Shown one piece after another: positions 29,440 through 38,234 of a stretch of 64,000 nt of DNA. Under the pieces are notes generated by a model. That model had not been told where the DNA came from. It did not search any database and worked only from the letters and a program-made list of their open reading frames with translations. Positions within the stretch are counted from its first letter, which is position 1; each line of letters opens with the position of its first letter. Source of the stretch: Rhodoferax koreense (GTDB lineage Bacteria > Pseudomonadota > Gammaproteobacteria > Burkholderiales > Burkholderiaceae_C); contig NZ_CP019236.1 of the NCBI RefSeq assembly GCF_001955695.1, positions 4,278,001 to 4,342,000 on the forward strand, read 5' to 3'. The translations under genes were made by a program, and so were the position numbers.

Positions 29440-30291
29440 TCAGTTCCCCTCGAACACCGGTTTCTGTTTCGCGGCGAACGCGTGGTAGGCGCGGCCGAAG
29501 TCTTCCGTCAGCATGCACAGGGCCTGCACCTGCGCTTCCGACTCGATGGCCTCGTCGATGCCCATGTTCCACTCCTGGTGCAGCATGGTCTTGGTCAGGC
29601 CGTTGGCGAAGGTCGGGCCATGGGCCAGGTCGTTGGCCAGTTTGACGGCCTCGCTCAGCACCGATTCGGGTGCGCACACCCTATTGAAGAAGCCCCACGC
29701 CAGGGCCTCGTCACCGCCCAGCGACCGGCCGGTGTACAGCAGCTCCGAAGCGCGCCCCTGGCCGATGATGCGCGGTAGCATGTTGCAGGCCCCCATGTCG
29801 CAGCCGGCCAGGCCGACGCGGTTGAACAGGAAGGCCGTCTTGCTGCGCGAGGTGCCCAGGCGCAGGTCGGAAGCCATGGCGATGATCGCGCCCGCACCGG
29901 CGCAGACGCCGTCGATGCTGGCCACGATGGGCTGTGGACAGTGCCGCATGGCCTTCACCAGGTCCCCGGTCATGCGCGTGAACATCAGCAGTTCGGGCGC
30001 CTTCAGGCCGATCAGCGGGCCGATGATTTCGTGCACGTCACCGCCCGAGCAGAAGTTGTCGCCCGCGCCATGAACGACGATGGCCTTGACGTCGTCGGCG
30101 TAGCGCAGCCGCTGGAACAGGTCGCGCAGTTCGGCATAGGACGCGAAGGTCAGCGGGTTCTTGCGCTCGGGCCGGTTCAGCGTGACGATGCCCACGCGGT
30201 CGCGCACTTCCCACAGGAAGTTCTCGGCCTGGTAGCCGGCGCAAGGTTTGTGGTTGCCAGCCACCAGGCTGGCGTCGATGTTCTGGTTCAT
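29440..30291 (-). CDS. Enoyl-CoA hydratase/isomerase family protein
   Basis: 283-residue crotonase-fold protein. The oxyanion-hole strand [15 protein letters not shown] and [17 protein letters not shown] are clear. The start codon overlaps the MarR stop by four bases (ATGA). An unusually long N-terminal lead of about 25 residues precedes the fold. In the pathway it would hydrate or open the ring CoA intermediate. Confidence 0.92.
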   Translation of the reverse strand: MNQNIDASLVAGNHKPCAGYQAENFLWEVRDRVGIVTLNRPERKNPLTFASYAELRDLFQRLRYADDVKAIVVHGAGDNFCSGGDVHEIIGPLIGLKAPELLMFTRMTGDLVKAMRHCPQPIVASIDGVCAGAGAIIAMASDLRLGTSRSKTAFLFNRVGLAGCDMGACNMLPRIIGQGRASELLYTGRSLGGDEALAWGFFNRVCAPESVLSEAVKLANDLAHGPTFANGLTKTMLHQEWNMGIDEAIESEAQVQALCMLTEDFGRAYHAFAAKQKPVFEGN

Positions 30292-30860
30292 GTTGCTTCC
30301 TTGTCGGCGGACACGTCCGCGTTGTAGCCCGCGCTCAACTGGCTGGAGATCGCCACGCGGAGTTGGCCCAGCAGCTCATGCAGCTGCAGTTTGTTGGCGT
30401 CGCCGATGCCGCTCATCAATTCGATGACCCAGCCCTCGTGTACCCGTGCGATCTTCTCGAAAGCCCGCCGGCCCTTGGGCGTCAGGCCGACGACGAAGGA
30501 GCGCCGATCCTCCTGCTGGCTGGTCCGCGCGACGAAGCCGGCTTTCTCCAGCTCGTCCGTGAGGCCGGTGACGTTGCCGCCAGTGACCATCAGGTTGCGC
30601 GACAACATGTTCATGCGCAAACCTTCGGGATGGCGGTAAAGCTGCGCCAGGTAGTCGAACCGCGCGAGCGTCATGCCGAACTGCAGGCGCAGGCGCTTCC
30701 TGATTTCGGTCTCGATGTCGGTGCTGCACGACAGCAGCCGCAGCCACAACCGGATCGACTGGTGGTCGTCCGATGAAGTGCCGGCCTCCAGGCCCATGTT
30801 GTCATCGTCGAGCAGCGGCTCGAGTTCGAGCTTCTTCGAGACCATCTTGGCTTTCGTCAC
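30288..30860 (-). CDS. MarR family transcriptional regulator
   Basis: 190 residues with a central winged helix: [20 protein letters not shown], then [21 protein letters not shown] and the beta-wing [16 protein letters not shown]. The likely start is GTG 30860, which overlaps the SDR stop (GTGA) and has GGGGAGG just upstream; ATG 30845 is an alternative. The regulator is embedded third in the operon, a design usually associated with repression released by the aryl-CoA or the aromatic acid. Confidence 0.92.
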   Translation of the reverse strand: MTKAKMVSKKLELEPLLDDDNMGLEAGTSSDDHQSIRLWLRLLSCSTDIETEIRKRLRLQFGMTLARFDYLAQLYRHPEGLRMNMLSRNLMVTGGNVTGLTDELEKAGFVARTSQQEDRRSFVVGLTPKGRRAFEKIARVHEGWVIELMSGIGDANKLQLHELLGQLRVAISSQLSAGYNADVSADKEAT

Positions 30861-31630
30861 ATGACCTCCCCACCGGAAACCGATATCGACTGCCCCGTGA
30901 CGGCACCCGCACCCGTACCACACAGCCACGACACGGCATCGGCCACTTCCAGCGGCTGCACGATGCGGCCCTGCGGGTTCGACTTGGCGAATTCGGCGCG
31001 CGCCTCCTCGATGCTGCGACCGGTCTTGGCCACGACGTTGGCGATGCTGGCCTGCAGGATTTCGGTTTCGGTGTAGCCGGGGCAGACCGCATTGACCGTC
31101 ACACCCTTCTTCGCCACTTCGAGCGCGAGCGCCCGCGTGAGGCCGATCACGCCGTGCTTGGCCGCCACGTAGGCCGCCACATAGGGATAACCACGCTGTC
31201 CCGCCGTGCTGGCGACGTTGACGATGCGGCCCCAGCCGCCGGCCAGCATGTCGGGCAGCGCGGCCTGGCTGCAGAGGAAGGTGCCGGTAAGGTTGACGTC
31301 GAGCATGCGCTGCCACAGCGCCATCGAGGTCTTGCCGAAGGGTGCGCTTTCGGCCTGTCCGGCGTTGTTGACCAGGATGGACACCGGGCCGAGCGCGGCG
31401 CGCGCGCGCTCGAAACCTTGCGCCACCGCCTCCTCGCTGCTCACGTCCATCGCCACCACGGCGTGTTTCGCGCCCGTCGGCAACCGCGCCGCCAGGTCCT
31501 CGAGCAGCGCCACGCGGCGGCCGACGAGCGTCAGGCTCGCGCCCTGCCCCGCCAATGCTGTCGCAATCGCCGCGCCGATGCCCTGCGCGGCGCCCGTGAC
31601 AATGACATGGCGTCCGGACAAACTCGTCAT
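30857..31630 (-). CDS. SDR family oxidoreductase (pathway dehydrogenase)
   Basis: 257 residues, classical [15 protein letters not shown] near residue 12, NNAGQ near 90, serine in NVASTAGQ, catalytic YVAAK and a PGYTETE loop. It resembles 3-hydroxyacyl-CoA or cyclic alcohol dehydrogenases. Its ATG overlaps the stop of the upstream monooxygenase gene (ATGA). Confidence 0.92.
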   Translation of the reverse strand: MTSLSGRHVIVTGAAQGIGAAIATALAGQGASLTLVGRRVALLEDLAARLPTGAKHAVVAMDVSSEEAVAQGFERARAALGPVSILVNNAGQAESAPFGKTSMALWQRMLDVNLTGTFLCSQAALPDMLAGGWGRIVNVASTAGQRGYPYVAAYVAAKHGVIGLTRALALEVAKKGVTVNAVCPGYTETEILQASIANVVAKTGRSIEEARAEFAKSNPQGRIVQPLEVADAVSWLCGTGAGAVTGQSISVSGGEVM

Positions 31631-33969
31631 GCCGGCTCCTTCACCGCAGGCGCCGCCGCCATCGCCTTTTCGCGCGCAAAGATCGATTCCATCTGCGCCT
31701 TGCCCGACATGTACTGCTTCGGCCAGGCGATCGGCGTGTAGCCGATCTTGGCCGCTTCGGTCAAGGTCCAGGCCGGATTCGCCAGGTGCGGCCGGGCGAC
31801 GGCGCAGAGGTCGGCACGGCCGGCGGCGATGATGCTGTTGACATGGTCGGCCTCCGAGATGGCGCCGACGGCGATGGTGGCGATGCCGGCTTCGTTGCGC
31901 ACGCGGTCGGCGAACGGTGTCTGGAACATCCGGCCGTAGACCGGCTTTTCCTTCTTGCTGACCTGGCCGGAAGAGCAATCGACCATGTCGGCACCGGCCG
32001 CCTTGAAGTGGCGCGCGATGGCCACCGCGTCGTCGGGCGTGATGCCGCCCTCGACCCAGTCGTGCGCCGAGATGCGCACCGACATCGGCCGGTCGGCAGG
32101 CCAGACCGCGCGCACGGCCTTGAAAACCTCGAGCGGATAACGCAGGCGGTTCTCCAGGCTGCCGCCGTAGTCGTCGGTCCGCTGGTTTGTCAGTGGCGAG
32201 ATGAAGGACGACAAGAGATAGCCATGGGCGCAATGCAGTTCCAGCCAGTCGACGCCGATGTCGGCTGCGTCCTGCGCGCTGCGCACGAAGTCGGCCTTGA
32301 TCTGGGCCATGTCCGCCAGCGTGGCGGCTTTGGCCACTTGGCTGATGCCCGGCAGGTATTGCTGCTCGGATGCGGAGACGATCGGCCAGTTGCCTTCCTT
32401 CAGCGGCTGGTCGATGCCTTCCCAGGCCAGGCGGGTGGATGCCTTGGCGCCGGCATGGCCGAGCTGCATCGCGAACTTGGCGTCGGTGTTGTGGTGGATC
32501 CAGTCCACGATGCGTTTCCACGCCATCTTCTGCTCGGCGTTGTACATGCCCGGGCAACCGGGCGTGATGCGGCCCTCGGCGCTCACGCAGGTCATCTCGG
32601 CGAAGACCATGGCCGCGCCGCCCATGGCGCGCGCGCCGAGGTGCACCAGGTGGTAGTCGCCCGCCACGCCGTCGACCGCGGAATACTGCGCCATGGGCGA
32701 CACCAGCACGCGGTTCTTCAGCGTGAGGCCGCGCACCGTGTACGGCGTGAACATCGGCGGCGGCGCGGCCTTGTCGGCCGGCACGGCCACGCCGGCCCGC
32801 TCGGCGAACCAGCGCTCGAAACCGCCGAGCCACACCGCATCGCGCAGGCGCAGGTTCTCGTGCGAGATGCGCTGCGAACGGGTCAGCATCGAATACATGA
32901 ACTGCTCGGGCGGCAAGGTGTCGGCGTAGCGCTGGCCCACCACTTCGAACCACTCCATCGCGTTCCACGCGGCGTTCTGCAGGCGCAAGACGTCGATGTT
33001 GCGCAACTGCTGGTAGGTGGCGAGCACCTCGGGAATCTTCTCGGCCGTGGCGCCCTGCTGCTGGAACTGCCGCGTGAGTTCGATGGCGTCCTCGATCGCG
33101 AGCTTGGTGCCGGAGCCGATGGCGAAGTGCGCCGTGTGGACCGCGTCGCCCATCAGCACCACGTGGCTGTGGCCGTTGTGGAACGACCATTGCTCGCACT
33201 TGATGCGCTGGAAGTTGAGCCAGGCCGAACCGCGCAGATGGCGCGCATTGGTCATCAGCGGATGGCCACCCAGGTGGGCGGCGAACATCTTTTCGCAGAA
33301 GGCCACCGACTCGTCGACATTCATCTTGTCGAGACCGTGGGCCAGCCACACGTCTTCCGGCGTCTCCACGATGAAGGTGGTGGTGTTCTCGTCGAACTTG
33401 TAGACGTGGGCCTGGAACCAGCCGTGCTCGGTCTTCTCGAAGATGAAGTTGAAGGCGTCGAATTGCTGGTGCGTGCCGAGCCAGATGAAACGGTTCGGCC
33501 GCGTCACCGCGTCGGGCTTGAAGATGTCGGCATGCTGCTGGCGGATGCGCGAGTTGATGCCGTCGGAGGCGATGACCAGGTCGGCGTCGGGAAAATCGGC
33601 GTCGGACAGCGCTTCGGTCTCGAACACCAGCTTCACCCCAAGTTCCTCGCAGCGCGCCTGCAGGATGTTGAGCAGCTTCTTGCGGCCGATGCCGACGAAG
33701 CCGTGGCCGCCGCTGCGGATCCTTTCGCCCTTGAAGCGCAGTTCGATGTCGTCCCAGTGGTTGAACGCATGCTCGATGGTGGCCGCGGTGGCCGGGTCCC
33801 ACTGGCGCATGTTCTGCATGGTGGCATCGGAAAACACCACGCCCCAGCCGAAGGTATCGTAGGGCTTGTTGCGTTCGACCACGGTGATGTCGTGGCCCGG
33901 ATTCTGCTTTTTCATCAGCAGACCGAAATACAGGCCGGCCGGCCCGCCACCGATACAAACAATCTTCAT
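31627..33969 (-). CDS. Bifunctional aryl-CoA monooxygenase/reductase (2-aminobenzoyl-CoA or salicylyl-CoA type)
   Basis: 780 residues joining two flavoenzymes. Residues 1 to about 370 are a FAD aromatic hydroxylase ([16 protein letters not shown] at the start; [18 protein letters not shown] for the flavin). Residues 400-760 are an Old Yellow Enzyme-type FMN reductase ([20 protein letters not shown], then [20 protein letters not shown]). The fusion is known from 2-aminobenzoyl-CoA monooxygenase/reductase of Azoarcus and is also annotated as salicylyl-CoA 5-hydroxylase/oxidoreductase. It hydroxylates and then reduces the aromatic ring of the CoA ester without ring-cleaving dioxygenase. First gene of a seven-gene operon, with AGGAG upstream of ATG 33969. 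Confidence 0.92.
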   Translation of the reverse strand: MKIVCIGGGPAGLYFGLLMKKQNPGHDITVVERNKPYDTFGWGVVFSDATMQNMRQWDPATAATIEHAFNHWDDIELRFKGERIRSGGHGFVGIGRKKLLNILQARCEELGVKLVFETEALSDADFPDADLVIASDGINSRIRQQHADIFKPDAVTRPNRFIWLGTHQQFDAFNFIFEKTEHGWFQAHVYKFDENTTTFIVETPEDVWLAHGLDKMNVDESVAFCEKMFAAHLGGHPLMTNARHLRGSAWLNFQRIKCEQWSFHNGHSHVVLMGDAVHTAHFAIGSGTKLAIEDAIELTRQFQQQGATAEKIPEVLATYQQLRNIDVLRLQNAAWNAMEWFEVVGQRYADTLPPEQFMYSMLTRSQRISHENLRLRDAVWLGGFERWFAERAGVAVPADKAAPPPMFTPYTVRGLTLKNRVLVSPMAQYSAVDGVAGDYHLVHLGARAMGGAAMVFAEMTCVSAEGRITPGCPGMYNAEQKMAWKRIVDWIHHNTDAKFAMQLGHAGAKASTRLAWEGIDQPLKEGNWPIVSASEQQYLPGISQVAKAATLADMAQIKADFVRSAQDAADIGVDWLELHCAHGYLLSSFISPLTNQRTDDYGGSLENRLRYPLEVFKAVRAVWPADRPMSVRISAHDWVEGGITPDDAVAIARHFKAAGADMVDCSSGQVSKKEKPVYGRMFQTPFADRVRNEAGIATIAVGAISEADHVNSIIAAGRADLCAVARPHLANPAWTLTEAAKIGYTPIAWPKQYMSGKAQMESIFAREKAMAAAPAVKEPA

Positions 33970-34000
33970 TTGTGCTCCTGTTGGAAAAGCGTCTCCGTGG

Positions 34001-34033
34001 ATTCAGTTTATGAGTGAATAGTTTAGAAGTCAA
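34001..34033 (-). promoter_or_regulatory. Sigma70 promoter with overlapping operator-like repeats for the catabolic operon
   Basis: On the minus strand TTGACT (34033-34028), 17-bp spacer, TAAACT (34010-34005). A dyad ATTCA/TGAAT (34001-34019) and a direct repeat GTTTATGAGT/GTTTAGAAGT lie across it, a likely MarR site. Confidence 0.6.
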
Positions 34034-34138
34034 CAATTTTTCCGGCCGTTGCAAAAGCTTGTAAACGGGTCTTTACTTTGGCGCGGTGCACGTTGGAGCC
34101 TAAACTGGCTCCAATCGTCTTTCACGCACGGAGTCATC

Positions 34139-34627
34139 ATGAAAATTCGCCCCGTTTCGCGCGCCGCACTGGCTGCGCTTCTTTGCGGTTCACTGCTGGG
34201 CTTCTCGGCCATGGCACAGACCGCCGCCCCGGCCGCCGCTGCGGCCAGCGCGCCCGGCGCTTCGGACAAGGAAACCGCCGACAAGGAGGCCGCGGGCCAG
34301 CTCGCGGCCCAGGGCTGGCTGCTGCTGCTCGACCGGCAGAACTGGGGTGGCGCCTGGGACGCGGCCAGCCAGGTGTTTCGTGGCATGGTGCCGATCGACA
34401 CCTGGATGAACGCCATCCCCAAGGACCGGCTGCCACTCGGCACACTGGTCTCGCGCACCCCGACCACGGCGGTGTACAAGACGACGCTGCAGGGCCGGCC
34501 CGACGGGGAATACGTCACGGCCGTGTTCAGCACCGAATACACGAACAAGAAAGCGCTGGAGGAAGTCGTGACCACGGTGCGAGAGCCCGATGGACGCTGG
34601 CGCGTGACGGGTTATTTCACGCGCTGA
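34139..34627 (+). CDS. Exported DUF4019 protein
   Basis: 162 residues. An N-terminal signal peptide (KIRPVSRAALAALLCGSLLG...AMAQ) is followed by an Ala-rich stretch and a compact domain with WLLLLDRQNWGGAWDAASQVF and VVTTVREPDGRWRVTGYF, typical of DUF4019. Periplasmic; role unknown. ATG 34139 was chosen because the signal peptide starts there. Divergent from the catabolic operon. Confidence 0.82.
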   Translation: MKIRPVSRAALAALLCGSLLGFSAMAQTAAPAAAAASAPGASDKETADKEAAGQLAAQGWLLLLDRQNWGGAWDAASQVFRGMVPIDTWMNAIPKDRLPLGTLVSRTPTTAVYKTTLQGRPDGEYVTAVFSTEYTNKKALEEVVTTVREPDGRWRVTGYFTR

Positions 34628-34644
34628 ACACGGCAACACCTTCG

Positions 34645-35427
34645 ATGGGTGCCGAGGCATCGACATCGGCGGCCGGCACGGACGCTGCGGTTCCTGCGTT
34701 GACGCGGTTGCACACGCGCAGGCTGCGTGAAATCTACCGTTCGGCGGGATGGCCTTGCCAGGACATGCTGGAAGTGGAACTGCTTGCGGCAGGGCTGGTG
34801 AAGCGCTGTCTCACACCGAGCGGCCACACCGTCCTGCAGGTGACGGATGCCGGCATCGCCGTGCTTGCGCAAACCCTGGCCGGCAACCGCGCCGTGCGCT
34901 CGGACCACGAGGCGCTGGTGGAGCGGGTGGCGCGCGAGATGCAGCGCGCGGGCCGCATCGCCTGGCGCGGCCTGAGCCTGCGTGCCCAGCTGCCCGGGCC
35001 GGACCCCGCAACGCCCGGACGCTGGTGCATTGCCCAGCCGGACGTGTTCTCGATCCGCAACACCACGGTCGAGGCCTACACCGAACCGGTGGTGCACGAG
35101 ATCAAGGTACGCCGCGCCGATCTGCTGGGCGATCTGCGCCAGCCGATGAAACGCGCGGCCTACCTCGATCTCGGCGGCGAATGCTGGTATGTGCTGGGCA
35201 GCGACAAGAAGGGCCGCTGCATCGGTGCGCCGGACGAAGTACCGGTCGAATGCGGCGTGCTGTTGCTGGAGCAGAACCGGCTCCACGTGGCCCGCAAGGC
35301 ACCGCGCAGGGCGATCACACGGCTGCCCTTCGGCCTGTGGATGGCCCTAGCCAAGGCCACGCCGATGGCGGGGCTGGATGAAGACAATCAGGCGCTGCTG
35401 GGTGAACCAACAGCGCCTGAAAACTAG
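34645..35427 (+). CDS. Hypothetical protein with a PD-(D/E)XK nuclease-like core
   Basis: 260 residues, no signal or membrane segment. The N-terminal part looks like a winged-helix/helical region (RRLREIYRSAGWPCQDMLEVE, GHTVLQVTDAGIAVLAQ). The central part has an aspartate in QPDVFSIR, about 20 residues later HEIKVRRADLLGDL (E-x-K), and a strand AAYLDLGGECWYVLG. This layout resembles MmcB-like restriction-endonuclease folds. I see it only as a pattern; no enzyme is assigned. It starts 17 nt after the DUF4019 gene and may be cotranscribed. Confidence 0.7.
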   Translation: MGAEASTSAAGTDAAVPALTRLHTRRLREIYRSAGWPCQDMLEVELLAAGLVKRCLTPSGHTVLQVTDAGIAVLAQTLAGNRAVRSDHEALVERVAREMQRAGRIAWRGLSLRAQLPGPDPATPGRWCIAQPDVFSIRNTTVEAYTEPVVHEIKVRRADLLGDLRQPMKRAAYLDLGGECWYVLGSDKKGRCIGAPDEVPVECGVLLLEQNRLHVARKAPRRAITRLPFGLWMALAKATPMAGLDEDNQALLGEPTAPEN

Positions 35428-35467
35428 CCTGCCATATTCCAGAAGTGCGCAGCCTGGGTGGCTGTCT

Positions 35468-36454
35468 TTACGCCCTTGCCTTTTCCTGATCCCGCAGCAG
35501 CTTGATCTGGTCGTGGTTGCGCTGGACGCCCTGCAATTGCCGCTCGATGAGCGCGCGCACGTCCGACGGCAGGCCCTCTTCCTTCAGCGCCTTGCGATAA
35601 CGGGCCAGTGCGGCGTCTTCGCCGCGCTCGCATTCGTTGAGCATGGCCAGGTCGCTCAGGCCGCCCAGCGCCCCGCGCACCGACACCCAGCCGCGGTGCA
35701 ACGCACCGCTGGTCGTCCCGCCCTCGGCGACTTCGCCACCGTAGCGCACGACCAGCGACTGCAGTTCTGAACCGGCCTTCAGACACTCGTTGGAACGCTG
35801 CAGGAAGGTGGTCTTCAAGGTAGCGGTCTTGGTGTGCTCGGCCACTTCGCGGAAGCCGTATTCGCCATCGCGGCAGGTCTCCAGCAGGTCGTTCAGCACG
35901 TCGACCACGTCGTCGTTGTCCATCGCGCCGTCAACCCCAACGCCGACATCGGCCGTGTCACCGACATAGCCGCCCGCATACTGCCGATCGACGCGGTCCC
36001 AGGCCGCACGGGTGGCCGGGCGTGCCTGGTCCCACGTCAGGCTAGAGGTGCCGCGGCGCTCCGCCCAGGCCGTGGCCAGCGTCGGCTCGGCGGATTCGAA
36101 TTCGCCGGGATAGGCGCCACGGCTGCTCCAGCCGTATTCATAGGCCGGGCCATAGTCGTCATAGGTGTAACCGGTCTGCACATAGTCTTCGTTGCCGTAG
36201 CGCTCGCGCCAGTAGGCATGCTCCACCGTCGGGTTGATGCCCTCGGCGGTCGCCTTGCCGGCCAAGCCGCCCACGACCGCGCCAGCGACCAGTCCCACGG
36301 CCGCGCCGACGGGCCCGCCGAAGGCACCGGCCGCTGCGCCGGCCATGCCTCCGCTGGCCGCGCCGATGCCGGTGCCGACCGGGTGTGCGCCGGCTTCGTC
36401 GGTGATCGGGTCGAGATTCAGGTTGCGTTCGTTGCGTTCGTCTGCCATAGCCAT
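35468..36454 (-). CDS. Glycine-zipper plus DUF2383 (PA2169-type four-helix) protein
   Basis: 328 residues in three parts: a glycine-zipper of about 45 residues (residues ~25-70: G-x3-G repeats with GAASGGMAGAAAGAFGG), a Tyr/Gly/Glu-rich linker with DYGPAYEYGW, and a C-terminal helical bundle from DDVVDVLNDLLETCRDGEYGF onward, typical of PA2169/DUF2383 proteins. The zipper suggests membrane association or assembly. ATG 36454 has AAGGAG. Function unknown; such proteins are often stress related. Confidence 0.75.
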   Translation of the reverse strand: MAMADERNERNLNLDPITDEAGAHPVGTGIGAASGGMAGAAAGAFGGPVGAAVGLVAGAVVGGLAGKATAEGINPTVEHAYWRERYGNEDYVQTGYTYDDYGPAYEYGWSSRGAYPGEFESAEPTLATAWAERRGTSSLTWDQARPATRAAWDRVDRQYAGGYVGDTADVGVGVDGAMDNDDVVDVLNDLLETCRDGEYGFREVAEHTKTATLKTTFLQRSNECLKAGSELQSLVVRYGGEVAEGGTTSGALHRGWVSVRGALGGLSDLAMLNECERGEDAALARYRKALKEEGLPSDVRALIERQLQGVQRNHDQIKLLRDQEKARA

Positions 36455-36756
36455 TTGGATGCTCCTTCGATGAAAGGTGAAACCGGCTCCGGCGCCTTTT
36501 GTCTCGAAGGCCATGCCGAAGATGAAGCTTCATGTTGATGAATCGGCCGGCGCGCCCATGTCATCGGTGCGCGACGGCAGTTGTAGGAAAACAAGCCGCG
36601 AGACAACGGAGATGAGCCACACGGCCCGAAGGTTTCCCGAACGCATCAAGGGCTTTACATCTCTTCGCATTCAGCGCATGGTGGCTTTACCTCTGACGCC
36701 GAAGCTGGCTGAAAGCGCCGGCCTTCGGCGCATGGGTTGAACCGAAGGAGAACCTC
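36455..36756. other. Intergenic region between divergent genes
   Basis: 302 bases without a supported gene, between the glycine-zipper gene (minus) and the WXXGXW-repeat gene (plus). It must hold both promoters; no confident boxes were found. A GCCGAAG/CTTCGGC inverted pair lies near 36699-36732. Confidence 0.5.
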
Positions 36757-37131
36757 ATGATGAGCAAGAGTTTTGCCGCCACCTGCGTTGCCCTGGCCTG
36801 CCTGGGTGCCGCCAGCACGACGCCGGCCCTGGCCGAGTCGAACATCGGCCTGCGTGGCGCCCCGCCACCGCCGCGTTATGAAGTCGTGCCTGCCCCGCGT
36901 GCGGGCCAGATCTGGGTGCCCGGCCACTGGGAGGCGCGTGGCCCGAATCCGGTCTGGGTCAGCGGGGTCTGGCTGCGCGAGCGGCCGGGCTTCCACTACG
37001 CCACGCCGACCTGGGTCCAGCGCGACGGCCGATGGGAAATGCGCCAGGGTGGCTGGGCGCGCGGCGACCGCGATGGCGACGGCGTGCCCAACGCCATCGA
37101 CCGGCGGCCCAATGACCCCTACCGCCGTTGA
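36757..37131 (+). CDS. Exported WXXGXW-repeat protein
   Basis: 124 residues. Signal peptide MMSKSFAATCVALACLGAAS...ALAE, then repeats of the type WVPGHWEARG, WVSGVWLRERPG and MRQGGWARGDRD, matching the YXWGXW/WXXGXW family. A calcium-like DRDGDGVPNAID segment near the C-terminus resembles a dockerin/thrombospondin type-3 loop. Secreted or outer-membrane; function unknown. AAGGAG precedes ATG 36757. Confidence 0.82.
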   Translation: MMSKSFAATCVALACLGAASTTPALAESNIGLRGAPPPPRYEVVPAPRAGQIWVPGHWEARGPNPVWVSGVWLRERPGFHYATPTWVQRDGRWEMRQGGWARGDRDGDGVPNAIDRRPNDPYRR

Positions 37132-37146
37132 AAGCGCGCGGCGCGC

Positions 37147-37980
37147 TCAGTGTCCACCGTGCGCCAGGCCGCTGACCACGCTCACCAGCGCGATGCCGGC
37201 CAGCAGCCAGGCCACCTGGGCGGCCGTCTCGCGTGCCGACAGGCGCTTTTGCAATTGGGGGATCAGGTCGGCCAGCGCCACGTAGATGAAGCTGCTCGAC
37301 GCCATGACCAGGAAATACGGCAGCCATTGGTGCAGCATGTCCACCAGGCCGAAGCCGACGACGCCGCCGATCGCCGTCACCGAGCCCGCCAGCGACACCT
37401 TGACCAGCGCCGCCTTGCGGTTGTCCGACGTGGCGCGCAGCACCACCAGGTCGCCCATGTGGTGCGGCACCTCGTGCACCAGCACCGCCAGCGCGGCCAC
37501 GCAGCCCAGGCGCAGGTCGGCGATGAACGCCGAGGCGATCAGGATGCCGTCGCCGAACGCATGCACACTGTCGCCGACCAACACGGCCCAGCCGCCGGTG
37601 CGCGGAGACTGCACGGTATGGGTGCCATGGTCGTGATGGTCATGGGTGTGGTGATCCTCCGCGTGGCCGTGGCCCTGGACTTGGCCCTGGGCGCTGTGGT
37701 GGTGGTGTTCGTGCCCGTGGTGCCAGAGTTCGGCCTTGTCGAGCAGGAAGAAGAACACCAGACCCGCCAGCAGCGTGGCAAACAACTCCTGCGCGCCGGC
37801 TTGGCTTTCGAAGGCCTCGGGCAGCAGATGCATGAAGCCCGTGGCGAGCAGCGCGCCCGCGGCCAGGCTCAGCATGTGCTGGGTGTAACGCGACAATACG
37901 CCGAAAGTCAGCATCGCGGCGAGCCAGACGCTGCCAATACCGGCACACAGGGTGCCGATCAGGATTGCTACCAGAATCAT
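37147..37980 (-). CDS. ZIP family divalent metal transporter
   Basis: 277-residue inner-membrane protein with eight predicted helices. Helix IV has HAFGDGILIASAF and helix V HEVPHHMGDLVVL, the ZIP metal path. The cytoplasmic loop of about 40 residues is very rich in histidine (HHGHEHHHHSAQG and HAEDHHTHDHHDHGTH), so zinc or a related metal is the likely cargo. The GufA/ZupT-type direction is uptake. Divergent from the diguanylate cyclase gene. Confidence 0.93.
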   Translation of the reverse strand: MILVAILIGTLCAGIGSVWLAAMLTFGVLSRYTQHMLSLAAGALLATGFMHLLPEAFESQAGAQELFATLLAGLVFFFLLDKAELWHHGHEHHHHSAQGQVQGHGHAEDHHTHDHHDHGTHTVQSPRTGGWAVLVGDSVHAFGDGILIASAFIADLRLGCVAALAVLVHEVPHHMGDLVVLRATSDNRKAALVKVSLAGSVTAIGGVVGFGLVDMLHQWLPYFLVMASSSFIYVALADLIPQLQKRLSARETAAQVAWLLAGIALVSVVSGLAHGGH

Positions 37981-38234
37981 AGCTACTTACGCACGCCCCG
38001 ACTGCATTGGCGGCAACTTTGATATTAAAACTTCGGTGGGCATGGAGGAACGCGGCCGCGACACCCGCGGCCACCGGCCGGGCCGCTGGCAGCCCGACAA
38101 GCGGTGGTCGATCTTAACAAGTGCCCCGTGCCGGCATCCCAACCCCCTAAAGAACCTAAGTACACCTTGTTACTCTTTTTCGACGCCACTGCTAGACTGT
38201 GCAGCCACTCAGCCAGAGGCGGTGGACCGTCTTG

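Noticed and set aside
31786..34017. A 743-codon open frame antisense to the monooxygenase/reductase
   Set aside because: Shadow of a clear gene.
36477..36740. 87-codon open frame in the intergenic region on the plus strand
   Set aside because: No ribosome site or domain, and it overlaps the divergent promoter region and the start of the glycine-zipper gene.
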